From the NCBI GenBank assembly GCA_020446675.1, contig JAGREE010000011.1:1-64000 (forward strand): a stretch of DNA of 64,000 nt. Reading direction: 5' to 3'. The translations under genes and the position numbers were made by a program. Below are positions 54,538 through 63,670 of this stretch, piece by piece. Every line of letters begins with the position of its first letter. Position 1 is the stretch's first letter. The notes beneath the pieces are model-generated. The model made no database searches, had not been told where the DNA came from, and saw nothing but the letters and a program-made list of their open reading frames with translations. This DNA comes from Alphaproteobacteria bacterium. Lineage in GTDB: Bacteria; Pseudomonadota; Alphaproteobacteria; Sphingomonadales; Emcibacteraceae.

Positions 54538-55662
54538 TCATAACCTTTCCAATATAGCTGATAAGGCATCAAGAGTGCTATACCCAAGCTTTCTGGAGCG
54601 TTCAGGTGACCATCCAGTTTCCGGATTGGGGCTGTCAGCCGTATCCTTAAACGGCATTTCCAGTGTCATGGCAACGGCATCAAAGCGGTGGGCTATCTGG
54701 TTGGTGCTCATGCCAAGATTTCCTTTGCCCGGCTCATTTTTCTCATACCCCTTTTCATTCTGAAAGTCCGGATTAACTTTTTCCAGTTCCCGGCCAAACA
54801 GATAGGCGGTGTCCAGATTAAACTGGTTTAGATCCGGCACCCCTTCAAAGCAGGCAATGAAGTTATAGGGAAGAGCCTCATCACCATGACAGTCGAGCGA
54901 GAAATCAAGACCTTTTTCATCCATCTTGGCTCTTAGGTGATATATTTCCGGGCTTAATTCCGGGTCAGGATCAGCCCAGTCCCGGTTTAGGTTTTGTCCT
55001 TTTGCATTACATCTTAAATGGCCGCGGATGCTGCCATCGGGATTGACATTGGGCATCACATAAAACACACATTTTTCAAGCAGGTTCCGGCTTAAGGCAT
55101 CGCTATCGTCAAGCAGGCGTTCCAAAACCCCTTCCACCAGCCATTCGGCCATACTTTCTCCAGGGTGCTGGCGGGCAAAGATCCATATTTTTTTCTTATC
55201 TTCATCCTCTTCCCCAATCGTCAGAAGATCAAGGTCCCGACCATCACAGCTTTCACCGATGACTTCTAATCGAACCCTATCATGGGTGGCGGCACTTGAA
55301 ACCAGTTCCTGATGGCGGTCATAACTATAAGGAGCGAAATAGGCATAATATACACTGTCGGTTTCCGGTACATGCTGGATGGTTAAAACCCCGTTCTTAT
55401 AGACGGTGCTGACACGGAACCACGTTTCATGATCATAGGAAGCAACGGCCTGATAATTTTCCCAGCCAAGTGGATAGGCGGCATCTGCGGCATTTTCTAT
55501 ATTAAGAGCGCAAAGTTGTCCCTTTGCTCCTGTCAGCCTAAAATGAAACCACTGATAAAAATGTGAATTGTTATCTTTGTTGATTGACAGACGAATATTT
55601 CCCGGAGATGACGCATCAATTACATTGATATTGCCGCTGTCAAAATTACTGCTGATTTTCAT
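54538..55662 (-). CDS. M14-family (cytosolic carboxypeptidase-like) zinc peptidase
   Basis: This 374-residue protein has an N-terminal beta domain (about 1-125; SFxxGNI...NKDNNSHFYQWFHFRL) followed by an M14 domain. The zinc site is HPGES with the downstream Glu, and the His of LDCHGDEALP; the catalytic Glu is in AMTLEMPFKD. NPDGSIRGHLRCNAKGQNLNRDW matches the family. There is no signal peptide. This architecture is that of the bacterial relatives of cytosolic carboxypeptidases (deglutamylase-like); its substrate is unknown. Confidence 0.92.
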   Translation of the reverse strand: MKISSNFDSGNINVIDASSPGNIRLSINKDNNSHFYQWFHFRLTGAKGQLCALNIENAADAAYPLGWENYQAVASYDHETWFRVSTVYKNGVLTIQHVPETDSVYYAYFAPYSYDRHQELVSSAATHDRVRLEVIGESCDGRDLDLLTIGEEDEDKKKIWIFARQHPGESMAEWLVEGVLERLLDDSDALSRNLLEKCVFYVMPNVNPDGSIRGHLRCNAKGQNLNRDWADPDPELSPEIYHLRAKMDEKGLDFSLDCHGDEALPYNFIACFEGVPDLNQFNLDTAYLFGRELEKVNPDFQNEKGYEKNEPGKGNLGMSTNQIAHRFDAVAMTLEMPFKDTADSPNPETGWSPERSRKLGYSTLDALSAILERL

Positions 55663-55785
55663 TATGATCTCTCTTGGTTAATGTATGGAATAATTTATAA
55701 TCTTTATTGTTAGAAACGTAAACGTGACTTTTCATTTTTCTTCTGGCAAAGTAGCCAGCAACAAAAAATCATTTAGGGAATAGGG

Positions 55786-57333
55786 ATGTCTCAAAACACT
55801 GAAGATATGTTTGCCGGCTCTCAGAGCCGTAATTTTATGGGTCACCCGATCGGGTTATCCATTTGTTTCCTCACTGAAATGTGGGAGCGTTTTTCATATT
55901 ACGGGATGCGGACAATCCTGATTTTATACCTGACCAAATATCATTTATTCGATGTCGAAGATGCCAGCATGATTTACGGCGCCTATGCCGGTCTTGTCTA
56001 TATGATGCCTATTATTGGCGGTTATATGGCAGATCGTTATCTTGGCAGTCGTAAAGCGGTTACTTACGGTGCAATATTACTGGTGATGGGCCATGCACTA
56101 ATGGCATTTCACGGTCAGGCGGCCTATATTGCGGGCGATGTGGTTATGCGTGATGAAACGGCAATTAACATATTTTTCCTTGCCCTTTCTTTGATTATAT
56201 GTGGCGTCGGTTTTTTAAAAGCCAATATTTCAACGGTCGTCGGCGCGCTTTATGGCCCCAACGACCCACGAAGGGACGGCGGTTTTTCCATATTTTACAT
56301 GGGGATCAATTTAGGCTCATTTTTTTCTATGATTATCGTTGGTTATGTCGGTGAAACCTATGGCTGGAATTATGGATTTTCAATAGCCGGTATTGGTATG
56401 TTTTTTGGCCTGTTGGTGTTTCTGTGGGGGCAAAAATTTCTTGATGGGCGGGCTGAACCACCTGAACCCAAAATTTTAAAGGAAAAGTCACCAATCGGCG
56501 TCAGCAAGGAAAACACGATTTATCTTTTTGGTATTTTTCTCATTATGCTTAGCTGGGTGATGATGCAGTATGATCAGATGGTTATTCAGCTGGTGGGGAT
56601 TTCAGGGATTATCATGATTGGATTGGTGCTTTTTTATTCTGTCACCAAATGTGAAAAGGTTGATCGTGAACGTCTATGGGTCGCGATATTTCTGATAGCA
56701 ATTCAATCAGTTTTCTGGGCTCTGTTTGAACAACAAGCAGCCAGCCTGACCTTGTTGGCAGATCAACAGTTTAATCTGTCTTTTCTGGGGATGAATATCC
56801 TCGCGTCTCAGGTGCAAACCATGAATGCACTTTTCATTATTATGTTTGCGCCTGTCATGGCATGGCTTTGGCTCGCTCTTGCGAAACGGAAAATTGAACC
56901 ATCGACACCGGCAAAATTTGGTTATTCATTACTGATCATTGGCGCTGGTTATGTCATTTTTGCCTGGGGAATGGGGCTTGATGACAGTACGTCAAAAAGC
57001 TTCCTATGGCTGATTTTTATCTATTTCATGCTCACTTTGGCTGAGCTGTTTCTGAGCCCGGTCGGACTTTCCATGGTAACAAAGTTAAGTGTGCCAAAAA
57101 TTGTCGGCATGATGATGGGCACATGGTTTTTGTTCACGGCTCTTGGAAATAATGTTGCCGGGTGGATCAGCTCGCTCATGGGCAGTGAAGAAGTCGGTGC
57201 CGTCAGCGGTACCCTTGATATGACCTCAACCATGGATCTTTACTATCTTATTGGTTATGTAAGTGCGGGTGTCGGAATATTCATTCTTATTCTGACCCCA
57301 CTCCTCAGAAAAGGAATGCACGGCGTTCATTAA
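55786..57333 (+). CDS. POT/PTR2-family proton-dependent oligopeptide transporter (copy 1)
   Basis: This 515-residue MFS transporter imports di- and tripeptides with protons. Signature motifs: EMWERFSYYGMRTILILYL (the ExxERFxYYG proton-coupling motif on TM1), GAYAGLVYMMPIIGGYMADRYLGSRKAV, and the PTR2 block FYMGINLGSFFSMIIVGYVGE. EQQAASLTLLADQQ in the second half is typical of bacterial Dtp proteins. It is the first of a tandem pair; the next gene, 14 bases on, has almost the same protein. Confidence 0.95.
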   Translation: MSQNTEDMFAGSQSRNFMGHPIGLSICFLTEMWERFSYYGMRTILILYLTKYHLFDVEDASMIYGAYAGLVYMMPIIGGYMADRYLGSRKAVTYGAILLVMGHALMAFHGQAAYIAGDVVMRDETAINIFFLALSLIICGVGFLKANISTVVGALYGPNDPRRDGGFSIFYMGINLGSFFSMIIVGYVGETYGWNYGFSIAGIGMFFGLLVFLWGQKFLDGRAEPPEPKILKEKSPIGVSKENTIYLFGIFLIMLSWVMMQYDQMVIQLVGISGIIMIGLVLFYSVTKCEKVDRERLWVAIFLIAIQSVFWALFEQQAASLTLLADQQFNLSFLGMNILASQVQTMNALFIIMFAPVMAWLWLALAKRKIEPSTPAKFGYSLLIIGAGYVIFAWGMGLDDSTSKSFLWLIFIYFMLTLAELFLSPVGLSMVTKLSVPKIVGMMMGTWFLFTALGNNVAGWISSLMGSEEVGAVSGTLDMTSTMDLYYLIGYVSAGVGIFILILTPLLRKGMHGVH

Positions 57334-57347
57334 GGATTTCATTCAAT

Positions 57348-58895
57348 ATGACGGATACGAATATGGACCTTTATGAAGGGTCGCAAAAGAGAACATTTCT
57401 CGGTCATCCGATCGGAATTTACATTTGTTTCCTGACTGAAATGTGGGAACGTTTTTCATACTATGGAATGCGGGCACTGCTGATCCTTTATCTGACAAAA
57501 TATCATCTCTTTGGCGCAGAAAAGGCCAGCATGATTTATGGGGCTTTTGTCGGGCTCGTCTATATGATGCCAATCATTGGCGGCTATCTGTCAGACCGAT
57601 ATCTGGGAAGCCGTAAGGCTGTAACATATGGTGCCATACTCCTTGTATTTGGTCATGGGCTAATGGCCTTTCATGGTCAGGCCGCCTATATATCAGAAGA
57701 TACGGTTATTCGTGATGAAACGGCACTAAATATATTCTTCTTTGCACTGGCGCTCATTATTACCGGTGTTGGGTTCTTAAAAGCCAATATTACCACAGTG
57801 GTTGGAGCCCTTTACGGTCCAAAAGACCCCAGACGTGACAGCGGTTTTACTATTTTTTATATGGGTCTAAATCTCGGGGCTTTAATATCTATGCTGATTG
57901 TGGGTTATGTGGGTGAAACCTATGGCTGGAATTACGGTTTCTCAATAGCCGGTATTGGTATGTTTTTTGGTTTGATGGTGTTTTTATGGGGCCAGAAATT
58001 ATTGGACGGTCACGCCGAACCAAGCAACCCAGAGCGGTTAAAGGAAATTGCCTTTGCGGGCATTAATAAGGAAACGGCAATTTATATTGGCGGGATTGCT
58101 CTGGTCATAGTCAGCTGGTTTTTAATGCAATATCAACAGCTGGTTGGCTTTTTCCTGGGGGCCTCAGGCTTTATCATGATCGGCATAATTCTCGTTTACG
58201 GGTTTATGCAATGCACGAAAATTGAACGCGAACGGCTGATGGTGATGTGCTGTCTGATCGTGTTTCAATCTGTATTCTATGCTTTGTTTGAACAACAGGC
58301 GGCAAGTCTGACCCTTCTGGCGGATCAGCAGTTTGATAAGAATATTTTTGGATTGCAAATAAAAGCATCGCAGGTGCAAACTATGAATACACTGTTTGTC
58401 TGCATTCTGGCACCGGTTATGGCCTGGGGCTGGCTGGCTTTGGCAAAGAAAAATCTTGAACCCTCAACACCGGTTAAATTTGGCCTGGCTATGATTATTA
58501 TTGGTGCTGGGTACATGATTTTTGCCTCCGCTCTTGGCGGTGATGAGAGCACTTCGAAAAGTTTTCTTTGGCTGGTCTTTATCTATTTTTCACTTTCCTG
58601 GGCGGAATTGTTTATTATTCCTGTCGGCCTTTCAATGGTGACAAAGATGAGCGTAGCCAAAATTGTCGGCATGGTCATGGGAACCTGGTTTTTATTCATG
58701 GCTGTAGGAAATTATATGGCCGGATGGATCAGTTCCCTTATGGGTGTTAGCGGACATGGCGGGAGCAGCGCAATGCTGGATATGGACGCCACCATGGGTG
58801 TTTATTCAACAATTGGCATAGTCAGCATCGGCGTTGGGCTCTTTATTTTTATATTGACACCATTGCTTAAAAAAGGAATGCATGGCATTCACTAG
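57348..58895 (+). CDS. POT/PTR2-family proton-dependent oligopeptide transporter (copy 2)
   Basis: This 515-residue paralogue of the preceding transporter has the same length and the same motifs (EMWERFSYYGMRALLILYL; GAFVGLVYMMPIIGGYLSDRYLGSRKAV; FYMGLNLGALISMLIVGYVGE; EQQAASLTLLADQQF). The two differ mainly in loops and in the central helices (about residues 220-300), so they arose by tandem duplication and may differ in substrate range. They probably share one mRNA. Confidence 0.95.
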   Translation: MTDTNMDLYEGSQKRTFLGHPIGIYICFLTEMWERFSYYGMRALLILYLTKYHLFGAEKASMIYGAFVGLVYMMPIIGGYLSDRYLGSRKAVTYGAILLVFGHGLMAFHGQAAYISEDTVIRDETALNIFFFALALIITGVGFLKANITTVVGALYGPKDPRRDSGFTIFYMGLNLGALISMLIVGYVGETYGWNYGFSIAGIGMFFGLMVFLWGQKLLDGHAEPSNPERLKEIAFAGINKETAIYIGGIALVIVSWFLMQYQQLVGFFLGASGFIMIGIILVYGFMQCTKIERERLMVMCCLIVFQSVFYALFEQQAASLTLLADQQFDKNIFGLQIKASQVQTMNTLFVCILAPVMAWGWLALAKKNLEPSTPVKFGLAMIIIGAGYMIFASALGGDESTSKSFLWLVFIYFSLSWAELFIIPVGLSMVTKMSVAKIVGMVMGTWFLFMAVGNYMAGWISSLMGVSGHGGSSAMLDMDATMGVYSTIGIVSIGVGLFIFILTPLLKKGMHGIH

Positions 58896-58898
58896 GGG

Positions 58899-59621
58899 CT
58901 AATACACCGTCATAATTTCATCAAGCGGCTTTTTCCATTTGGCGTGGGCAGGTACCGTTGCATCTTCTGCCGGATGGCCTACCACCAAAATCATTTCCGG
59001 TTTTTCTGTTGCAGGTCGGTCACAAAGCTCATTTAAAAATTTCATCGGATTTGGTGTATGTGTCAGCGTACTTAAGCCCGCATTATGAAGCGCGGTGATT
59101 AGAAAACCTGTGGCAATCCCGACGGACTCATTGACATAATAATTTTTATATTTACGCCCGTTTCGATCGATACCTGTCCTTTGGGCAAATATGACAATTA
59201 GCCACGGTGCGGTGGTCAAATGTGGTTTGCTGTCATTTGTGCCGATGGGCTCAAGAGCACCTAGCCATTCATCACTGGCTCTTCCGGCATAAAAAGTTCT
59301 TTCCTCTTCTTCAGCGGCTTCCCGTATTTTCTGCTTATGGTCAGGATTTTCAATAATGGCAAAATGCCAGGGTTGATGATTGGCGCCACTTGGGGCAAGC
59401 CCGGCAGCTTTAATACAATTTTCAATAATAACCCGGGGGACCGGTCGGTCAGAATATTTGCGCACTGTGTGGCGCTTTTTCATCAGGTCATAAAATTCTT
59501 CTGACTTCCTGATCATTTCCTCATCACTCATTTGCCAGCGATGTGGAATCGCTAGTTCCACATAAGTATGATCAAGTGGTATGGAAGAACGGTATTTTTT
59601 ATCTGTTTCAGACATGCTCAT
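58899..59621 (-). CDS. Nitroreductase-fold flavoprotein resembling iodotyrosine deiodinase
   Basis: This 240-residue FMN protein has the nitroreductase core (RHTVRKYSDRPVPRVIIENCIKAAGLAPSGANHQPW) and GIATGFLITALHNAGLSTLTHTP. It has the three residues that bind the zwitterion of the substrate in iodotyrosine deiodinase: Glu107 and Tyr111 (in EERTFYAG) and Lys132 (NDSKPHLTTAP); the C-terminal AEDATVPAHAKWKKPLDEIM also matches. It could reductively dehalogenate halotyrosines. No halogenase or tyrosine gene is adjacent. The generic label is nitroreductase family protein. Confidence 0.85.
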   Translation of the reverse strand: MSMSETDKKYRSSIPLDHTYVELAIPHRWQMSDEEMIRKSEEFYDLMKKRHTVRKYSDRPVPRVIIENCIKAAGLAPSGANHQPWHFAIIENPDHKQKIREAAEEEERTFYAGRASDEWLGALEPIGTNDSKPHLTTAPWLIVIFAQRTGIDRNGRKYKNYYVNESVGIATGFLITALHNAGLSTLTHTPNPMKFLNELCDRPATEKPEMILVVGHPAEDATVPAHAKWKKPLDEIMTVY

Positions 59622-59674
59622 CTCCGGATCGAAAAATTTAAATGTTAGGATAGTAATAGAGGTTACAATAGCAA

Positions 59675-61480
59675 CTAATTTATTTCTTCGCGCATAATCT
59701 CAAGCTCAAGCCACTCTTCCTCTTTTTCATGAAGGGATGATGTCAATATTTCCAGATCTTTTGTCGTGTCATTGAATGCTGCAGGATCTCTACTAAATAA
59801 ATCCGGCTCAGATAGTTTCAGCTCAAGTAATTTTATTTTTTTTGAAATGTCTTCAATTTCTTTTGGTAAATTTTCAAGGGCATATTGATGTTTGTAACTT
59901 AATTTCTTAGCCTTGGGTTCATCCTGTTTTATGGGTTTCTTTTCCGTTTTTTCTTTTTTTTGTAACCCGGTGCCAGGAATATCAATGCGGTTTTTTCTCT
60001 GACGGACATAATCACTGTATCCGCCGGGATATTCACGGACATCACCATTTCCTTCCATTGAAATAGTCGATGTGACCAGCCTGTCCAGAAAATCACGGTC
60101 GTGACTGACAAGAAGTAATGTACCGTCATAATCAGATAACACATCCTGCAGCAGGTCAAGAGTATCCATATCAAGATCATTTGTTGGCTCATCAAGGATC
60201 AGAAGATTTGTGGGCTGCGCCAGGGTTTTTGCAAGAAGCAGGCGATTTTTCTCACCACCCGACAGAGAACTTACCGGGCTGTGTGCCTGCGATGCATCAA
60301 ACAAAAAATCTTTTATGTAGGAAATGATATGTTTTGACTGGCCGCGAACCATAATGTGATCACTACCGTCACTTAATGTTTCCCAGACTGTGTTGGTATC
60401 TTTTATCAGGCTACGGTTCTGATCAAGAAAAGTTGTTTCAAGATTTGTACCTAGTTTCACGGTACCTTGATCTGGAGTCTGCTGCCCGGTCAGTATGCGT
60501 AGCAATGTCGTTTTTCCGGCACCATTGGGGCCAATAATGCCAACCCTGTCCCCACGCAGGATTTTGACCGAAAAATCATTTAAAATGATTTTTTCACCAT
60601 AACGGACACTAACTTTATGAGCTTCTATGACTTTTTTGCCGGATGTTTTGCCGCTATCAGTCGCCAGTTTTGCGGTTCCTGTAACAGAAATTTGTGCGGC
60701 CCTTTTTTCTCTTAATTCCCAAAGCTGGCGCATTCGGCCCATATTTCTGGTTCGTCTCGCGGTAATGCCTTTGTGCGACCATTCGGTTTCCTTTTCGATA
60801 AGCTTGTTCAGCTTTGCCCGCTCCGTTGCTTCCTGTTCAAGAATTTGTTCTGACCATTTTTCAAAATGGGAAAATCCTTTATCGAGACGTCTTACCCGAC
60901 CACGATCAAGCCAGAATGTGGTATTGGTCAAAGCGTTCAGAAAGGCACGGTCATGGCTGATAATAACCAGTGCTCCGCGCCAGCTTTTTAATTTTGATTC
61001 AAGCCATTCGATCGTGGCAATATCAAGGTGGTTTGTCGGTTCATCCAGCAATAGTATATCCGTTTCACTGACAAGCGCACGGGCGATGGCGGCGCGGCGT
61101 CTTTCGCCGCCAGACATATTTTTTGTTTCAAGACCTGCACTCAGTCCGATTTCTTCAAGCATGATGTCCACCTGAAAATGATCCTCAGCCGAGCTATGAA
61201 CCAGTCCAGACGTAACATAATCATGAGCGGTTTTAAAGCTGGATAAATCTGGGTCCTGTTCAAGATAAGTGACATGACAGCCCGGCTGCATGAACCGCTC
61301 ACCACTATCAGGTTCAATCGTTCCGTGAATAATTTTCATAAGCGTGGATTTACCGGCCCCGTTTCTACCAACCAATGAAATACGGTCTGTTTCCCCTATG
61401 GAAAATTCAGCATTCATAAAGAGCGGCTCAGGACCAAATCTTAATGCCATATTGGTTAACGTCAGGAGTGGAGGGGCCAT
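59675..61480 (-). CDS. ABC-F family ATPase (Uup/EttA type)
   Basis: This soluble protein of 601 residues has two ABC domains and no membrane segment. Walker A motifs GRNGAGKST and GPNGAGKTT, signature motifs MSGGERRRAAIARAL and LSGGEKNRLLLAKTL and Walker B regions LLLDEPTNHLD and LILDEPTNDLD are all present. A charged linker separates the domains, and the C-terminus carries a coiled coil (about residues 525-600), as in Uup. ABC-F proteins bind the ribosome E site or affect transposon excision; the coiled-coil tail favours Uup. Confidence 0.93.
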   Translation of the reverse strand: MAPPLLTLTNMALRFGPEPLFMNAEFSIGETDRISLVGRNGAGKSTLMKIIHGTIEPDSGERFMQPGCHVTYLEQDPDLSSFKTAHDYVTSGLVHSSAEDHFQVDIMLEEIGLSAGLETKNMSGGERRRAAIARALVSETDILLLDEPTNHLDIATIEWLESKLKSWRGALVIISHDRAFLNALTNTTFWLDRGRVRRLDKGFSHFEKWSEQILEQEATERAKLNKLIEKETEWSHKGITARRTRNMGRMRQLWELREKRAAQISVTGTAKLATDSGKTSGKKVIEAHKVSVRYGEKIILNDFSVKILRGDRVGIIGPNGAGKTTLLRILTGQQTPDQGTVKLGTNLETTFLDQNRSLIKDTNTVWETLSDGSDHIMVRGQSKHIISYIKDFLFDASQAHSPVSSLSGGEKNRLLLAKTLAQPTNLLILDEPTNDLDMDTLDLLQDVLSDYDGTLLLVSHDRDFLDRLVTSTISMEGNGDVREYPGGYSDYVRQRKNRIDIPGTGLQKKEKTEKKPIKQDEPKAKKLSYKHQYALENLPKEIEDISKKIKLLELKLSEPDLFSRDPAAFNDTTKDLEILTSSLHEKEEEWLELEIMREEIN

Positions 61481-61612
61481 ATTGAAACTTTCTTTAGAGA
61501 CACGCTTATGCCAATAACATAATTGTGATAAGCTGTTAATAGCTTCATAATAAAAATGGTTATATATCTTAAAGGTGTAATATAGAATAACTCAAAATTG
61601 TCAGGTAACAGT

Positions 61613-62569
61613 ATGTTGATAAAGATTAAAAATTCATGGGAATTAAGTGAAAATGAAGTTACCGCTCATTCTGTCTATTTATCTCGGCGCGAAATTTTAA
61701 AAACGGTCGGATTTATGGGTGTCGGGGCTGCTTCCAGTCTGATAATGCCTGGTATTGCATTGGCGGACGATGGTTTAAAGGTACAACCAAATAAATATGA
61801 TGGCCATGATATCCGCAATGAACTGACAGATATTCGTGCAGTTCAGGGCTATAATAATTTTTACGAATTTGGTATGGAAAAAGATGATCCGGCCAGAAAC
61901 AGCCATAGTCTGATTACTGAACCATGGACTGTGACAGTAGATGGTGACTGCGAAAATCCTGGGAAATTTGCTGTCGAGGATCTGATTGACTTTAATGCCC
62001 TTGAAGAACGGATTTACCGCATGCGCTGTGTGGAAGCTTGGTCGATGGTTATCCCCTGGGTTGGTGTATCCTTATCGGAAGTGATTAAAAAACTTAAGCC
62101 CACCTCAAATGCAAAATATATCTATTTTGAAACGTTGGTTGATGAAGAACAGATGCCAGGTCAACGACGTGGCGTCATAAAATGGCCATATCGCGAGGGT
62201 CTAAGAATGGATGAAGCCATGCATCCGCTCACCATTATGGCCGTTGGACTATACGGGAAAAAACTTGCTAACCAGAACGGCGCACCGATGCGCCTTGTTG
62301 TTCCCTGGAAATACGGGTTCAAGGGTGTAAAATCCATTGTTAAAATTTCATTTGTTGAAAAGGAACCGAACAGCAGTTGGATGCGGCTCGCCCCCAATGA
62401 GTATGGCTTTTATGCAAATGTGAACCCAAATGTGCCTCATCCCCGCTGGTCACAGGCCACAGAACGGCGTATCGGCGATTTCAGACGCCGGGATACATTA
62501 ATGTTCAATGGTTACGGTGAACAGGTCGCGCATCTATATGACGGAATGAATTTACGAAGATATTATTGA
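61613..62569 (+). CDS. msrP: Protein-methionine-sulfoxide reductase catalytic subunit MsrP
   Basis: MsrP is a periplasmic molybdopterin enzyme that repairs oxidised methionines in envelope proteins. The Tat signal is clear: SRREILKTVGFMGVGAASSLIMPGIALA. The molybdenum-ligand cysteine is Cys139 in YRMRCVEAWSMVIPWVG. The remaining SUOX-fold segments (ETLVDEEQMPGQ, PWKYGFKGVKSIVKI) match the family. I start at ATG 61613, preceded by CAGGTAACA, giving 318 residues. Its stop overlaps the start of msrQ. Confidence 0.96.
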   Translation: MLIKIKNSWELSENEVTAHSVYLSRREILKTVGFMGVGAASSLIMPGIALADDGLKVQPNKYDGHDIRNELTDIRAVQGYNNFYEFGMEKDDPARNSHSLITEPWTVTVDGDCENPGKFAVEDLIDFNALEERIYRMRCVEAWSMVIPWVGVSLSEVIKKLKPTSNAKYIYFETLVDEEQMPGQRRGVIKWPYREGLRMDEAMHPLTIMAVGLYGKKLANQNGAPMRLVVPWKYGFKGVKSIVKISFVEKEPNSSWMRLAPNEYGFYANVNPNVPHPRWSQATERRIGDFRRRDTLMFNGYGEQVAHLYDGMNLRRYY

Positions 62570-63189
62570 TGACTAAAGACTGGCGACGTGTTCTTATCCA
62601 TATTCTTTCTGTTTTGCCGGCTCTATGGCTATTTTGGCAGATGTCATTATGGTATCGCTTTTTGCCCCATGATCTATCCGCAAACCCGATTGAGTATATC
62701 ACAAAATTTACGGGTGACTGGACAATCCGTTTTCTGCTTATCACATTAAGTGTCAGCCCGATTACGAAATTCACTGGCTGGCGCATTCTGAAATACAGGC
62801 GGGCGGTCGGTTTATATGCATTCTTTTATGCACTTCTTCATTTTCTGAACTATATGGTGCTTGACTATTTCTTTGATTGGCCCTTGATTCTGGAGGATAT
62901 ATTTAAGCGTCCGGCCATTACTTTTGGCATGGTGGCATTCACATTGCTTATACCGCTTGCTATTACGTCTTTTAAGTTTTTCATCAAAAAAATGGCCAAA
63001 AATTGGCAAAAACTTCATCAACTTATTTACATTATTACTATCTTTGCAGTTATTCATAATTACATGATGGTGAAAGCTGATGTACTTATACCCGTAATTC
63101 ATGCTATAATCCTTGCCAGTTTGTTATGTATGCGGGTTTATTTAAAATATAATAATCGTAAAGCGAGTATTAAAAAACAATTGGCATGA
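62569..63189 (+). CDS. msrQ: Haem-binding membrane subunit MsrQ
   Basis: MsrQ is the inner-membrane b-type cytochrome that passes quinol electrons to MsrP. This 206-residue protein has about six helices, of the ferric-reductase-like transmembrane family. Conserved histidines for haem lie in FYALLHFLNYM, near KLHQLIYIITIFAVIHNYMMV. The start ATG at 62569 overlaps the msrP stop (TGATG). It overlaps the next gene by four bases. Confidence 0.93.
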   Translation: MTKDWRRVLIHILSVLPALWLFWQMSLWYRFLPHDLSANPIEYITKFTGDWTIRFLLITLSVSPITKFTGWRILKYRRAVGLYAFFYALLHFLNYMVLDYFFDWPLILEDIFKRPAITFGMVAFTLLIPLAITSFKFFIKKMAKNWQKLHQLIYIITIFAVIHNYMMVKADVLIPVIHAIILASLLCMRVYLKYNNRKASIKKQLA

Positions 63190-63605
63190 AGCAATTTACA
63201 AATGAAATTACTTTTCAGACAACCGGATCCAGCCTCCTTGACGTAACAGGGCCGATTAAAAGCTGGGTTGCCGATCAGGGCATATCAAAAGGGCTCCTTA
63301 CCGTTTTCATCAAACATACATCTGCCTCTCTCGTCATTCAGGAAAATGCTGATCCTGATGTGCTGTTTGACCTTAACAGCTATTTCAGAAAACTGGTGCC
63401 GGAGGGGGATCATCTTTACCGACACAGTACTGAAGGGCCGGATGATATGCCGGCACATATTAAAGCCGCACTCACGCAAACCCAGCTTAATGTGCCGATT
63501 TCGGATCATGAATTGATGCTAGGACTTTGGCAGGGTGTATATATTTTTGAGCATCGTGCCCATGCACACAAGCGGACAATAGCCCTTCATTTAATTGGGG
63601 AATAA
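63186..63605 (+). CDS. YjbQ/UPF0047 family protein
   Basis: This 139-residue protein of the UPF0047 family is a small beta-rich trimer. Family motifs HTSASLVIQENADPDVLFDL and HSTEGPDDMPAHIKAAL plus GVYIFEHRAH are present. A weak thiamine phosphate synthase side activity has been described for E. coli YjbQ, but the natural role is unknown. It overlaps msrQ by four bases, so it is part of the msrPQ transcript. Confidence 0.93.
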   Translation: MKQFTNEITFQTTGSSLLDVTGPIKSWVADQGISKGLLTVFIKHTSASLVIQENADPDVLFDLNSYFRKLVPEGDHLYRHSTEGPDDMPAHIKAALTQTQLNVPISDHELMLGLWQGVYIFEHRAHAHKRTIALHLIGE

Positions 63606-63670
63606 ATTCTGTGCATTTTTAAAAAGACGGTTTATAACTATTGAAAATTATTTAATGACGGGACCGATCT

